Below, piece after piece: positions 48,719 through 56,036 of a DNA stretch of 56,036 nt (position 1 is the stretch's first letter; each line of letters opens with the position of its first letter). The position numbers were made by a program, and so were the translations under genes. The notes below the pieces were generated by a model, which did no database searches, was not told the origin of the DNA, and saw only the letters and a list, made by a program, of their open reading frames with translations. The stretch is taken from positions 1-56,036 of the forward strand of contig CAZDYP010000008.1 of assembly GCA_964509505.1 (NCBI GenBank), written 5' to 3'. The DNA is from CAZDYP01 sp964509505. Lineage in GTDB: Bacteria; Chloroflexota; Anaerolineae; JACRMK01.

Positions 48719-49816
48719 ATGGAATTTCGACTACCTACTTTGCCACACACGCAGACGGTTACGCTCGCGCGTTGGCGCAAACAAGCAGGCGAGCCTATCG
48801 TCGCACATGAGACGTTGCTCGAAGTGTATTCGGCGGACTTCGATTGGGACATCCCCGCGCCATGCGACGGCACACTGCAAGTGATTCATGCGCAGGCAGG
48901 CGCCCAAGTGACGACAGGCGATGTGTTGGCAGTCATCGCGGCCGATACCGCCAAGTCAACAGTGGACAGGGCCGACAACGCCGAGTTAGCAGCCCACAGT
49001 GAGCCGCCAGCCGCCATAAACCATCAGCCAGCTGCTATGGCGCACCCTGCGCGTGTCGCAGGACGCCCCACACCCGTCGCCGCGCGTATCCTTGCCGCGC
49101 ACAATCTCGACGCCGCACAAGCACAAGGCACAGGGATTGGCGGCCGTGTCACCAAAGCTGATGTGCTAACCTTGCTCAATGCTGAACAACGACAAGCGCA
49201 GAGCGCCGAGCATTATCCAATATCCACTGTCCAATATCCACGCTCTTCATTATTCATCGAGATAGACATGACCCGCGTGCTGGAACACTGCGACGAACAT
49301 CAAGCTATGTGGCAACGCCGCGAAGGGTTCGCGTTGACCCCCTTGCCATTCATCGTGTTGGCAACAGTGAGCGCGCTTAAAGCGTTGCCTATCATCCGCA
49401 GCATTCCTGCGCCCGATGGAGTTTGGCTTCGTAGCGCCTGCGCTGTGGTTGTGGCAGGGCATCTCATCACACACGCCGACAATTACAATTTGCTCGGCTT
49501 GGCGCGACGATTACAATGTCCCGCGTCAACCAGCGACATGCCGCATCAAGCCTTCGTTGTGCAAGCGCGCGGGTTGTGGCATGATGACGAGTCAACAACA
49601 CCCTTGCTCTATACGACGTGGCTTGCGTCCGCTGCAGCCGCGAGTCTCACAGTGGGCGCATGTCGCAAGCGTGTAGTCGTGGTGAATGATGCGTTGGCGA
49701 TTCGTTCTCGAATGTATGTGGGTTTGACCTTCGACGCGCGCATCATTGATGAAGCATTGGCAGAAACCTTTTTGTCACACCTGAAAGAAAGTTTAGAACG
49801 GTCGGCGCAACGCTGA
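48719..49816 (+). CDS. Degenerate E2-like (2-oxo-acid dehydrogenase acyltransferase) protein
   Basis: A 365-residue protein with the full E2 order: lipoyl-like domain (1-75), Ala/Pro linker, peripheral-subunit-binding domain (PTPVAARILAAHNLDAAQAQ, then GTGIGGRVTKADV), a second linker and a C-terminal acyltransferase-like domain. Key residues are lost. The lipoyl-lysine position, aligned without gaps to LLEVETDKATVEVP, is Asp40 (LLEVYSADFDWDIP). The catalytic DHRxxDG motif reads DARIIDE, so the His is Ala. It is therefore unlikely to carry lipoate or transfer acyl groups. The catalytic domain is also short. A heptad tract (49211-49245) encodes the second linker. No E1 or E3 genes are adjacent. 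Confidence 0.8.
   Translation: MEFRLPTLPHTQTVTLARWRKQAGEPIVAHETLLEVYSADFDWDIPAPCDGTLQVIHAQAGAQVTTGDVLAVIAADTAKSTVDRADNAELAAHSEPPAAINHQPAAMAHPARVAGRPTPVAARILAAHNLDAAQAQGTGIGGRVTKADVLTLLNAEQRQAQSAEHYPISTVQYPRSSLFIEIDMTRVLEHCDEHQAMWQRREGFALTPLPFIVLATVSALKALPIIRSIPAPDGVWLRSACAVVVAGHLITHADNYNLLGLARRLQCPASTSDMPHQAFVVQARGLWHDDESTTPLLYTTWLASAAAASLTVGACRKRVVVVNDALAIRSRMYVGLTFDARIIDEALAETFLSHLKESLERSAQR
49211..49245 (+). repeat. CAATATC heptad tract in an E2-type linker
   Basis: CATTATC, CAATATC, CACTGTC, CAATATC, CACGCTC encode HYPISTVQYPRS between the subunit-binding and acyltransferase-like domains. Confidence 0.8.
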
Positions 49817-49876
49817 CCGTTGACAAATGCTTGAACCAGCTTACGATTATGGTATGATTGGTGTTGAGGTGATTGC

Positions 49877-50395
49877 ATGGCTGTGCGTGAAATCAAATTA
49901 GTGCCCGATCCCATCTTGCGCCAGAAGGCAAAGAAAGTCGCCAAAGTGACGCCTGCGGTACAGAAGCTTATAGACGACATGACCGAGACCATGCGCGATG
50001 CGAACGGGGTCGGTTTGGCTGCGCCGCAAGTAGGCATCTTGCAGCGTATCCTCGTAGTCGAGGTGAAACGCGACGAGCAGCATCCAGATATTCAAGAAGG
50101 CTTTTATCAATTAGTCAATCCTGAAATCACAGGCGTGAGCAAGGAGATGGAAGAAGGGCGCGAAGGGTGTCTCTCGATTCCGGGTTACGTGGGCGATTTG
50201 GATCGGCACGTCGCCGTCGAGGTCAAAGCGCTTGACCGCCATGGCAAGCCCATCAAGATACGCGCCCATGGCTATCTGGCGCGCGTCTTGCAACATGAGG
50301 TTGACCATCTCGAAGGCATCCTCTATCTTGATCGCTTGAAGAGTCCTGACAAGTTGTACGAATTGAAAGAAGACGAGCGGGCGCCGAAGGAGTAA
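49877..50395 (+). CDS. def: Peptide deformylase
   Basis: A 172-residue metalloenzyme that removes the formyl group from new proteins. All three family motifs are intact: GVGLAAPQVG (from residue 44), EGCLSIP with the metal-binding Cys, and QHEVDHLEG with the two metal-binding His and catalytic Glu. GAGGTG lies seven bases before the ATG. The C-terminus is charged, as in many bacterial enzymes. It stands alone, without the fmt gene that often accompanies it. Confidence 0.96.
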   Translation: MAVREIKLVPDPILRQKAKKVAKVTPAVQKLIDDMTETMRDANGVGLAAPQVGILQRILVVEVKRDEQHPDIQEGFYQLVNPEITGVSKEMEEGREGCLSIPGYVGDLDRHVAVEVKALDRHGKPIKIRAHGYLARVLQHEVDHLEGILYLDRLKSPDKLYELKEDERAPKE

Positions 50396-50478
50396 ATGAG
50401 TAAACAAGGAATGAGGAAACGAGGAACGAGGAGAGGGGACGACTACTTTGACTCGTTGACTCGTTGACTCGTTGACCT
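50394..50478 (+). repeat. Octamer tract filling an intergenic gap
   Basis: ATGAGTAA, ACAAGGAA, TGAGGAAA, CGAGGAAC are followed by three perfect GACTCGTT units and end against the next ATG. Read cyclically the last unit contains TGA. Confidence 0.85.
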
Positions 50479-51600
50479 ATGAGAATTTTAGCGGTTGACG
50501 TCGGCACAGGCACACAAGATATTCTACTCTTCGACAGTGCGCGTGAAGTGGAGAACTGTCTGAAGCTGGTGATGCCTTCGCCGACCATCTTGGTTGCAGA
50601 ACGCATCAAACAAGCCACCGCGCGGCGACAACCCATCGTGTTGACCGGCGCCATCATGGGCGGCGGTCCGTCCAATTGGGCGGCAGAAGAGCACATCCGC
50701 GCAGGCCTCAAAGTCTATGCGACGCCGCCTGCCGCGCTCTCGTTCAACGACGAGTTGAGCAAGGTCGAGGAGTTCGGCGTCGTCATCGTCTCCGAAGCTG
50801 AAGCGCGACGTTTGCAACACGACGAGTCCTGCGAGCCCATCGTCATGCGCGATTTTTATTTGGAGCAGATTGAGCGCGCTTTTGCGGCGTTTGGCGTGGC
50901 ATTGCGCGTGGATGCGTACGCCGTCGCCGTTTTCGATCATGGCAACGCGCCGCCGGGCTATTCGGACCGCCGCTTCCGTTTCGACTTCATCGCTAACACA
51001 GTGCAGCCGCACGCGCAGGCAGAACGTGAAACCTATCGCAGCCTCGCGTCGTTTGCGTTTATGCGCGACGCGCTCCCGCCGCGTATGACGCGGATGATTG
51101 CGACCGCCAACTCGATTGATAGCGACCTGCCGTTGTTGCTGATGGACACAGCGCCCGCCGCCGTGCTGGGCGCATTGGAAGATCCACGCGCGCGCGCGTT
51201 GTCGCGCGCGCTCGTGGCGAATATCGGTAACTTCCACACACTCGCCTTTCACATTGGCGCGGGCAAGATCAACGGTGTATTCGAACATCACACAGGCGAA
51301 TTAACGCAAAGCGAGCTTGAAACGTATTTGACCAAACTCGCGCGCGGCGAAATCACTAACGATGAAGTATTCAACGACATGGGACATGGCGCGTTGGTGT
51401 TTGATAAAGCTGCGCCCGCGCCGACCGAGCTCGTCGTGATTGGTCCGCGCCGCGGCCTGTTGCGCGCTTCCAAACTCAATCCATACTTCGCTGTGCCACA
51501 TGGCGACATGATGATCGCAGGATGCTTTGGGTTGATTCGCGCGATGGCGCTGCATAAACCAGAGTGGCAAGAAGAGATTGAGCGAGCGCTGGGAGCATAA
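50479..51600 (+). CDS. DUF1786 family protein
   Basis: A 373-residue protein matching the DUF1786 family, known mainly from archaea and some bacteria and sometimes labelled pyruvate-formate-lyase-activating, though that label has weak support. It starts with an actin/hexokinase-like phosphate motif (MRILAVDVGTGTQDILLFD), has VLTGAIMGGGPSNWAAEEHI, a second glycine-rich NIGNFHTLAFHIGAGKINGVFEHHTGEL segment like an ATP-binding strand-turn, and VPHGDMMIAGCFGL near the end. This suggests a kinase or ATPase of the ASKHA type. The start follows an octamer tract with no clear ribosome site. Confidence 0.8.
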   Translation: MRILAVDVGTGTQDILLFDSAREVENCLKLVMPSPTILVAERIKQATARRQPIVLTGAIMGGGPSNWAAEEHIRAGLKVYATPPAALSFNDELSKVEEFGVVIVSEAEARRLQHDESCEPIVMRDFYLEQIERAFAAFGVALRVDAYAVAVFDHGNAPPGYSDRRFRFDFIANTVQPHAQAERETYRSLASFAFMRDALPPRMTRMIATANSIDSDLPLLLMDTAPAAVLGALEDPRARALSRALVANIGNFHTLAFHIGAGKINGVFEHHTGELTQSELETYLTKLARGEITNDEVFNDMGHGALVFDKAAPAPTELVVIGPRRGLLRASKLNPYFAVPHGDMMIAGCFGLIRAMALHKPEWQEEIERALGA

Positions 51601-51605
51601 CGACC

Positions 51606-51947
51606 ATGAAAATTCACGTGATTTATGACCAAGCTACCCCCGAACAGATACAAGAGATGCTCGAAGTGTATGGTGTGCTCATCAAAGTGGCGGTGGATGT
51701 TGAACGCGAAATTCTCGCAGGCGGCGGCGAGTATCATTCTGATTGTGAAGAAGTGTTACTGAATGAAGGTTGCCAACAAGGTGATATCTGGGGAGCAAAC
51801 TGGAGTGTGATGGGTGAAGTAGAATGTGAAGCATTCATGAACATTCGCCCGCGTGATAACAATTTCTCGACGACGGTTGAAGACCCAGAAATTTGTCGGC
51901 GTGTAGTTGAAATTACGTTGCAACGCCTAGGAGTAGGACATGGATAA
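51606..51947 (+). CDS. DUF5674 family protein
   Basis: A 113-residue protein like the DUF5674 family of short, uncharacterised bacterial proteins. Conserved features are VAVDVEREILAGGGEYHSDCEEVLL, GCQQGDIWGANW, and FMNIRPRDNN with VEDPEICRRVVEI near the end. It starts five bases after the DUF1786 stop, and its stop lies inside the following gene, so three genes are probably co-transcribed. The function is unknown. Confidence 0.75.
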   Translation: MKIHVIYDQATPEQIQEMLEVYGVLIKVAVDVEREILAGGGEYHSDCEEVLLNEGCQQGDIWGANWSVMGEVECEAFMNIRPRDNNFSTTVEDPEICRRVVEITLQRLGVGHG

Positions 51948-52338
51948 ACAGAGAAAACGAGAGCGATTTTTGCAGGCCCCCTTGCCGATTCGTCTAGGCA
52001 ACATCGCCGCCAACTTGGCACGCATAGATGCTTTCTCGCAAAATCCTCAACAGGGTATCATTGCGTCACGGATGATTGATGAAAGCAAACATTTTTGCGA
52101 ATGGGCCGGACTAGAAATCGCCAAGAGAGATATTAAACTGTCGCACACCTTGCTAGTTTTACAGCGTCAGCTAGTGCGCTGGGAACACCACCTCACGGAA
52201 ATCTATGCTGATCCCGTGCGCCGTGCTGAGATGGCGGAGATAGCCAGAGCATGGTCTAATCACCTATTGATCCTATCTGGTGTGCTGAAAACAGGCGTGG
52301 AACGCGCCAAGCGCTCTACCGCACTCTCAGACAACTAG
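51940..52338 (+). CDS. Hypothetical helical protein paired with the DUF5674 protein
   Basis: A 132-residue, mostly helical, charged protein that I do not recognise. It overlaps the DUF5674 gene by eight bases, and AGGAGTAGG provides a ribosome site within that gene. Noticeable segments are PLPIRLGNIAANLARIDAFS, a Trp/His-rich middle (HFCEWAGLEIAK, RWEHHLTEIY) and a basic C-terminus. Tight overlap suggests the two act together. A toxin-antitoxin pair or a small regulatory couple is possible, but the sequence does not show it. Confidence 0.6.
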   Translation: MDKQRKRERFLQAPLPIRLGNIAANLARIDAFSQNPQQGIIASRMIDESKHFCEWAGLEIAKRDIKLSHTLLVLQRQLVRWEHHLTEIYADPVRRAEMAEIARAWSNHLLILSGVLKTGVERAKRSTALSDN

Positions 52339-52342
52339 GATT

Positions 52343-53758
52343 ATGTGGCATCACTACTTGCAACCCTCCTCCATTGACGAAAGCCTCGCGCTCCTCGCGC
52401 AACACCACGAGCAAGCGCGTATCATCAACGGCGGCACAGATTTGCTGATCGAAATTGAGCGCAAAATCCGCGCGCCAGCGGTGGTGATTGATGTGAGTCG
52501 TGTGATGGACTTGAACGCGATTCATATCGAGGGTGAGGTGGTTCGCATCGGCGCGAGCGTGACACATAACCAAGTGGTCGCGCATCCCGTTTTGCGTGAG
52601 CGCGCGTATGCGCTAGTGCGCGCGTGCTGGGAGGTGGGTGCGCCACAAATTCGCAATCGCGGCACTGTCGCGGGCAATCTCATCACCGCATCGCCCGCCA
52701 ATGACACCATCACGCCCTTGTGGGCGTTCGGCGCGACGGTCACGCTCAAGAGCGTGCGCGGAGAGCGCGTGCTGACATTTCCCGATTTTTTCAAGGGCGC
52801 GCGTCGCACGGCGCTCGCGTCCGATGAGCTGTTGACAGAGATTGCCTTCCCGTTGCCATCGCCTCAGGCGCGCAGTGCGTTCTTGAAGTTGGGCTTGCGA
52901 CGCACGCAAGCCATTTCAGTTGTGAATGTGGCAGTAGCGCTAGAGTTCCTCGCGGGGAGATTAGGGGAGATTAGGGGCAATCGGATTACGCTTGGTGCCG
53001 TAGCGCCGACGATTGTCGAAGCGACGGAAGCGCAACACTTTTTGTTGGGCAAAACGCTGGACGATGCGACGATTGATGCCGCAGCGTGTTTAGCGCGGAA
53101 AGCCGCGTCGCCAATTGACGATGTGCGCGGCACGGCAGACTATCGTCGTGCAATGATCGGCGTGCATGTCGCGCGCGCACTACGCCAACTGCGCGACGGC
53201 ACAGAACGCAACGGGTTTCCAGCGAAACCTGTGATGTTGTGGGGCAGCTCCTCAATGCCCAATGCCCAATCCCCAATGCCCAATGCCAACTTGTCTATCG
53301 AAACGACTGTGAATGGCAAACACTATTCCGTCGCGGGGGCGCATGACAAAACATTGCTGCGTTTTTTGCGCGAAGATTTGCGGCTCACCGGCACGAAAGA
53401 AGGCTGCGCAGAAGGCGAATGCGGCGCATGCACCGTGTTCTTGGATGGCGTCGCGGTGATGAGTTGTCTCGTGCCTGCCGCGCGCGCGCAGGGAGCAAGC
53501 ATCACGACGATTGAAGGCATACAGGAAACTCGACTGCATCCGTTACAACAAGCGTTGATTGAAACAGGTGGCGTACAATGCGGCTACTGCACACCAGGCT
53601 TTGTGATGAGCGGGGTGAAGTTGTTAGAAGAGAATCCATCGCCCACGCTGGCGGACATTCAACAAGCCCTCACGGGCAATTTGTGTCGTTGCACAGGCTA
53701 CGCAAAGATTGTGCAGGCGCTGGCGCAAGCGGCAAAGGAGAGTCAACCTGGTGACTGA
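52343..53758 (+). CDS. Molybdenum hydroxylase FAD subunit fused to its [2Fe-2S] subunit
   Basis: A 471-residue fusion of two normally separate xanthine dehydrogenase/CO dehydrogenase-type subunits. Residues 1-300 are the FAD-binding medium subunit: INGGTDLL, then the flavin-contact NRGTVAGNLITASPANDTITPLWA. Residues about 320-471 are the [2Fe-2S] small subunit: cluster ligands EGCAEGECGACTV and a further Cys for the plant-type cluster, then CGYC and CRC for the second cluster. The two are joined by a linker encoded by a CCCAATG heptad tract (53251-53290). The partner molybdopterin subunit follows, so together they should oxidise a purine, aldehyde or aromatic substrate. Confidence 0.9.
   Translation: MWHHYLQPSSIDESLALLAQHHEQARIINGGTDLLIEIERKIRAPAVVIDVSRVMDLNAIHIEGEVVRIGASVTHNQVVAHPVLRERAYALVRACWEVGAPQIRNRGTVAGNLITASPANDTITPLWAFGATVTLKSVRGERVLTFPDFFKGARRTALASDELLTEIAFPLPSPQARSAFLKLGLRRTQAISVVNVAVALEFLAGRLGEIRGNRITLGAVAPTIVEATEAQHFLLGKTLDDATIDAAACLARKAASPIDDVRGTADYRRAMIGVHVARALRQLRDGTERNGFPAKPVMLWGSSSMPNAQSPMPNANLSIETTVNGKHYSVAGAHDKTLLRFLREDLRLTGTKEGCAEGECGACTVFLDGVAVMSCLVPAARAQGASITTIEGIQETRLHPLQQALIETGGVQCGYCTPGFVMSGVKLLEENPSPTLADIQQALTGNLCRCTGYAKIVQALAQAAKESQPGD
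52955..52980 (+). repeat. GGGGAGATTA decamer doublet inside the FAD domain
   Basis: Two perfect 10-nt units encode LGEIRG in the FAD domain; same word family as 8478-8529. Confidence 0.65.
53251..53290 (+). repeat. CCCAATG heptad tract forming a fusion linker
   Basis: CTCAATG, CCCAATG, CCCAATC, CCCAATG, CCCAATG encode SSMPNAQSPMPNANLS exactly between the FAD and [2Fe-2S] domains. Confidence 0.9.
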
Positions 53759-53974
53759 CTACATTCAGGCGGTGATGAGCAAGGCGTCGTATGAAATTCT
53801 GGACGCTGCCGCCTTGTACGGCAAAATTCACGGCTTGCCAGGAGGTATGCCAATGAGCCAACCCTCGCAGAGTGTCGCAAAATCCTACAAGCAGTGTTAG
53901 CGGATTGGATCGTCTTGCCGGCGAAGATACTACGACAGGCTAACATGGAGTATGATGAGTGGGAGAAGTGGTGA
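53751..53974 (+). pseudogene. Frameshifted HicB-like antitoxin gene
   Basis: The stretch begins at GTG 53751 overlapping the fusion gene stop, and reads DYIQAVMSKASYEILDAAAL then YGKIHGLPG, close to small HicB-family antitoxins. At about 53842 the frame runs on as MPMSQPSQ and stops at 53900. The family-like continuation YANEPTLAECRKILQAVLAD, then WIVLP, is found one frame over and runs to the TGA at 53972-53974. A single-base deletion explains this. No HicA toxin gene is near. The remnant lies between two subunit genes of one enzyme. Confidence 0.6.
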
Positions 53975-56036
53975 GACGCGAAAGACTTCTTGGCGCATTA
54001 GGCGAATCGCATACACGGGTTGATGCGTTCGGCAAAGTCACAGGCGCAACACATTTTCCCGGCGACATCAACTTGCCGAATCAGCTATGGCTGAAAACAC
54101 TTTACTCACGCCGTCCCCATGCGCGTATCAAACGGTTGGCGGTGTCGCGCGCCGAGCGTGCGTCTGGCGTCGTCAAAGTGCTTACGGCGCGCGATGTGCC
54201 GGTCAACGAGTTTGGCCTTATTGTATTCGACGCGCCAGTGTTGGCGTATGACGTGGTGCGATGGATTGGCGAGAAGGTCGCGCTCATCATCGCCGAGACA
54301 GAAGCGCAAGCGGCGCGCGCGCTTGACTTGATTGAAGTCGAGTACGAAGATTTGCCCATCCTTGCCACCCCACACGAGGCGATGAAAGCCGGCGCGCTGC
54401 AAATTCACCCGCAACACGCGGGCAACATTCTGAAACACATTCCGATTCGCAAGGGCGATGTGGCGCGTGGGTTCGCAGAGTCGGACGTGATTGTGGAGGG
54501 CGACTACTTCACGCCGATGCAAGAACACGCTTATCTGCAACCCGAAGCGGGCGTGGCTTACGTAGATGATGAGGGGCGCGTGACGGTGCAAGTGGCGGGC
54601 CAGTGGACGCACGAAGATCAACAGCAAATCGCCCATGCGCTTGGCTTGCCCGACAATCAAGTGCGCGTCATCTATCCCGCGATTGGCGGAGCGTTTGGCG
54701 GACGCGAGGACATGAGTGTGCAAATCATTCTCGCGCTCGCGGCATGGCGACTCAATCAAATGGGCATTCGTCGTCCCGTGAAAACGATTTGGTCGCGCGC
54801 AGAATCTATCCTGTCACATCACAAACGTCATGCGATGTGGATACATGCGAAATGGGGCGCGAAGCGTGATGGCGCACTCGTCGCCGCGCAAGTTGAGGTG
54901 ATTGCCGATGCGGGCGCCTATGCGTACACTTCGACGAAAGTGTTGGGCAACACGGCGGTCACCTGCACGGGACCTTATGAGTGGCCACACGCGCAGGTGG
55001 ATTGTTACGCGGTCATCACGAACAACATTCCCGCGGGCGCGTTTCGCGGCTTTGGCGCGCCACAAGGCCATTTCGCTGCTGAACAACAAATGAACAAGTT
55101 GGCAGAAAAACTTGGCATAGACCCTGTCGCGCTACGTTTGAAAAATCTGTTACGTGCCGGCTCGCTCACAACGACACAGACGCCACTGCCCGGCGGCAGC
55201 GTCGCGTTGCCGCAAGTGGTGGAGGCGTGCGCGCAAGCAGCCCATTGGGAAATCCCCACTCCCCCCTCCCAATCTCCCAATGCTAACTTCCAATCAAACA
55301 TCAAACATCAAACATCAAACATCGTATTGGGGCGAGGGTTCGCCTGCGCCTTCAAGAACATCGGTTTCTCCTTTGGCTTTCCTGAAGGCGCAACGGCAAC
55401 GATTGAATTGCATGGCACAGCGCACATTGAGCGAGCTGTGTTGAAGATTGCGAGCGCCGATTGCGGGCAAGGCGCACACACCGTTTGCCGACAGCTGGCT
55501 GCCGAAGCGTTAGGCTTGCGCGTGGCCCAAATCGAGTTGGTGGTGAGCGACACAGCGACGAGCGGCAACTTCGGCAGCGCCAGCGCGTCACGCTCGACGT
55601 TCTTCGCGGGCCATGCGATTCGCGGCGCGGCGCAGCTTGCCTTGCAACAATGGCAAGAGGAAGAGCGTCCTGTCACGGCAACCTATCGCTATCAAGCGCC
55701 GCCCACAGAGAACTTCGACCCGCTTACAGGCAAATCGTCGCCGAATATCGCTTATGGCTACGTCGCGCAAGTCGCCGAGGTTGAAGTGGATACAGAGACG
55801 GGACAACTCTATGTGAAGCGGGTGTGGTGCGCGGACGACGTGGGCAAAGCGGTGAACCCGCAATTGATTGAAGGACAAATCGAGGGTGGCATCGTACAAG
55901 CGATTGGCTACGCTGTCACCGAAAATTTTGTGACGAAAGATGGGCGAGCGCTGACGCCGTACTTCAGCAATTACTTGATACCCGGTGTGCTGGATGTGCC
56001 TGAACACATCGAATCCATCATCCTCGAATATCCCGA
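53971..56036 (+). CDS. Molybdopterin-binding subunit of a xanthine dehydrogenase-family enzyme, 3' end beyond the window
   Basis: The first 688 residues of the large catalytic subunit, start GTG 53971, overlapping the end of the HicB-like remnant. Features are RVDAFGKVTGATHFPGDI and the N-terminal barrel, HAYLQPEAGVAYVDD, GGAFGGREDMSVQ at the molybdopterin site, AGAFRGFGAPQGHFAAEQQM (substrate-side Arg and cofactor contacts), SADCGQGAHTV and GNFGSASASRSTFF. A heptad tract (55261-55323) inserts PPSQSPNANFQSNIKHQTSN between two domains without breaking the frame. It pairs with the FAD/[2Fe-2S] fusion upstream. The substrate is not determinable from the visible part. Confidence 0.9.
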   Translation, partial: MRRERLLGALGESHTRVDAFGKVTGATHFPGDINLPNQLWLKTLYSRRPHARIKRLAVSRAERASGVVKVLTARDVPVNEFGLIVFDAPVLAYDVVRWIGEKVALIIAETEAQAARALDLIEVEYEDLPILATPHEAMKAGALQIHPQHAGNILKHIPIRKGDVARGFAESDVIVEGDYFTPMQEHAYLQPEAGVAYVDDEGRVTVQVAGQWTHEDQQQIAHALGLPDNQVRVIYPAIGGAFGGREDMSVQIILALAAWRLNQMGIRRPVKTIWSRAESILSHHKRHAMWIHAKWGAKRDGALVAAQVEVIADAGAYAYTSTKVLGNTAVTCTGPYEWPHAQVDCYAVITNNIPAGAFRGFGAPQGHFAAEQQMNKLAEKLGIDPVALRLKNLLRAGSLTTTQTPLPGGSVALPQVVEACAQAAHWEIPTPPSQSPNANFQSNIKHQTSNIVLGRGFACAFKNIGFSFGFPEGATATIELHGTAHIERAVLKIASADCGQGAHTVCRQLAAEALGLRVAQIELVVSDTATSGNFGSASASRSTFFAGHAIRGAAQLALQQWQEEERPVTATYRYQAPPTENFDPLTGKSSPNIAYGYVAQVAEVEVDTETGQLYVKRVWCADDVGKAVNPQLIEGQIEGGIVQAIGYAVTENFVTKDGRALTPYFSNYLIPGVLDVPEHIESIILEYP
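55261..55323 (+). repeat. CCCAATC and CAAACAT heptad tract inside the large subunit
   Basis: CCCAATC/TCCCAATG-like units are followed by four perfect CAAACAT units (about 55293-55320). The cyclic reading QTSNIKH has no stop. The insertion is absent from typical enzymes of this family, as far as the conserved flanks show. Confidence 0.9.

Overview
The window is about 56 kb of a bacterial chromosome, most likely from the phylum Chloroflexota (Anaerolineae-like). This rests on the recA-recX-rny group, a GldF/GldG/DUF4340-type ABC exporter, Thr/Pro-rich protein tails, a DUF1786 protein, and a large co-directional array of membrane glycosyltransferases. Lineage is inferred from gene content and protein style, not from a search. 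The assembly is a draft: 100 Ns lie at 27907-28006.

Layout. (1) 1-3975, minus strand: promoter-recA-recX-rny. The rny copy is cut by the window edge and has a one-base frameshift near its 5' end. A 627-bp hairpin-rich spacer separates recA from recX. (2) 4047-7209, plus: an alpha/beta hydrolase, two tandemly duplicated helical-repeat/zinc-ribbon proteins and a radical SAM protein. (3) 7293-11600, plus: a possible small structured leader RNA, then an ABC exporter operon (ATPase, permease, GldG-like protein, DUF4340 protein), closed by a strong hairpin terminator. (4) 11746-13821, minus: an HD-GYP response regulator and a secreted GH99-like protein. (5) 14008-48682, plus: an envelope-glycan locus with a GT4 transferase, a flippase-like LPG-synthase-type membrane protein, a polyprenyl-phosphate GT2, an O-antigen-ligase-like protein and twelve large GT-C/DUF2142/PTPS-related/YfhO membrane proteins. 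Several are translationally coupled by 4-nt stop/start overlaps. (6) 48719-56036, plus: a catalytically degenerate E2-like acyltransferase, peptide deformylase, a DUF1786 protein, a DUF5674 protein and partner, then a molybdenum hydroxylase locus (FAD+[2Fe-2S] fusion, a broken HicB-like gene, molybdopterin subunit running off the end).

Two patterns run across these regions. First, dozens of short tandem-repeat tracts, mostly with a 7-nt unit and some with 8 or 9-10 nt, lie both between and inside genes. They make up start regions, stop codons, membrane-protein loops and interdomain linkers. Two longer interspersed elements often sit beside them: a GCTAAAGC-type element, and an imperfect palindrome with core TCCTTCGACTACGCTCAGGA. 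Tracts whose 7-codon cycle contains a stop are found between genes; stop-free cycles or orientations are found inside genes. Second, nearly all the large membrane glycosyltransferase-like proteins end in the same roughly 110-130-residue beta-rich module (one, two or three copies), although their membrane halves belong to different families. Together they suggest a diversifying cell-surface glycan system, with repeat tracts that could act as frame switches or recombination sites. That functional reading is inference.
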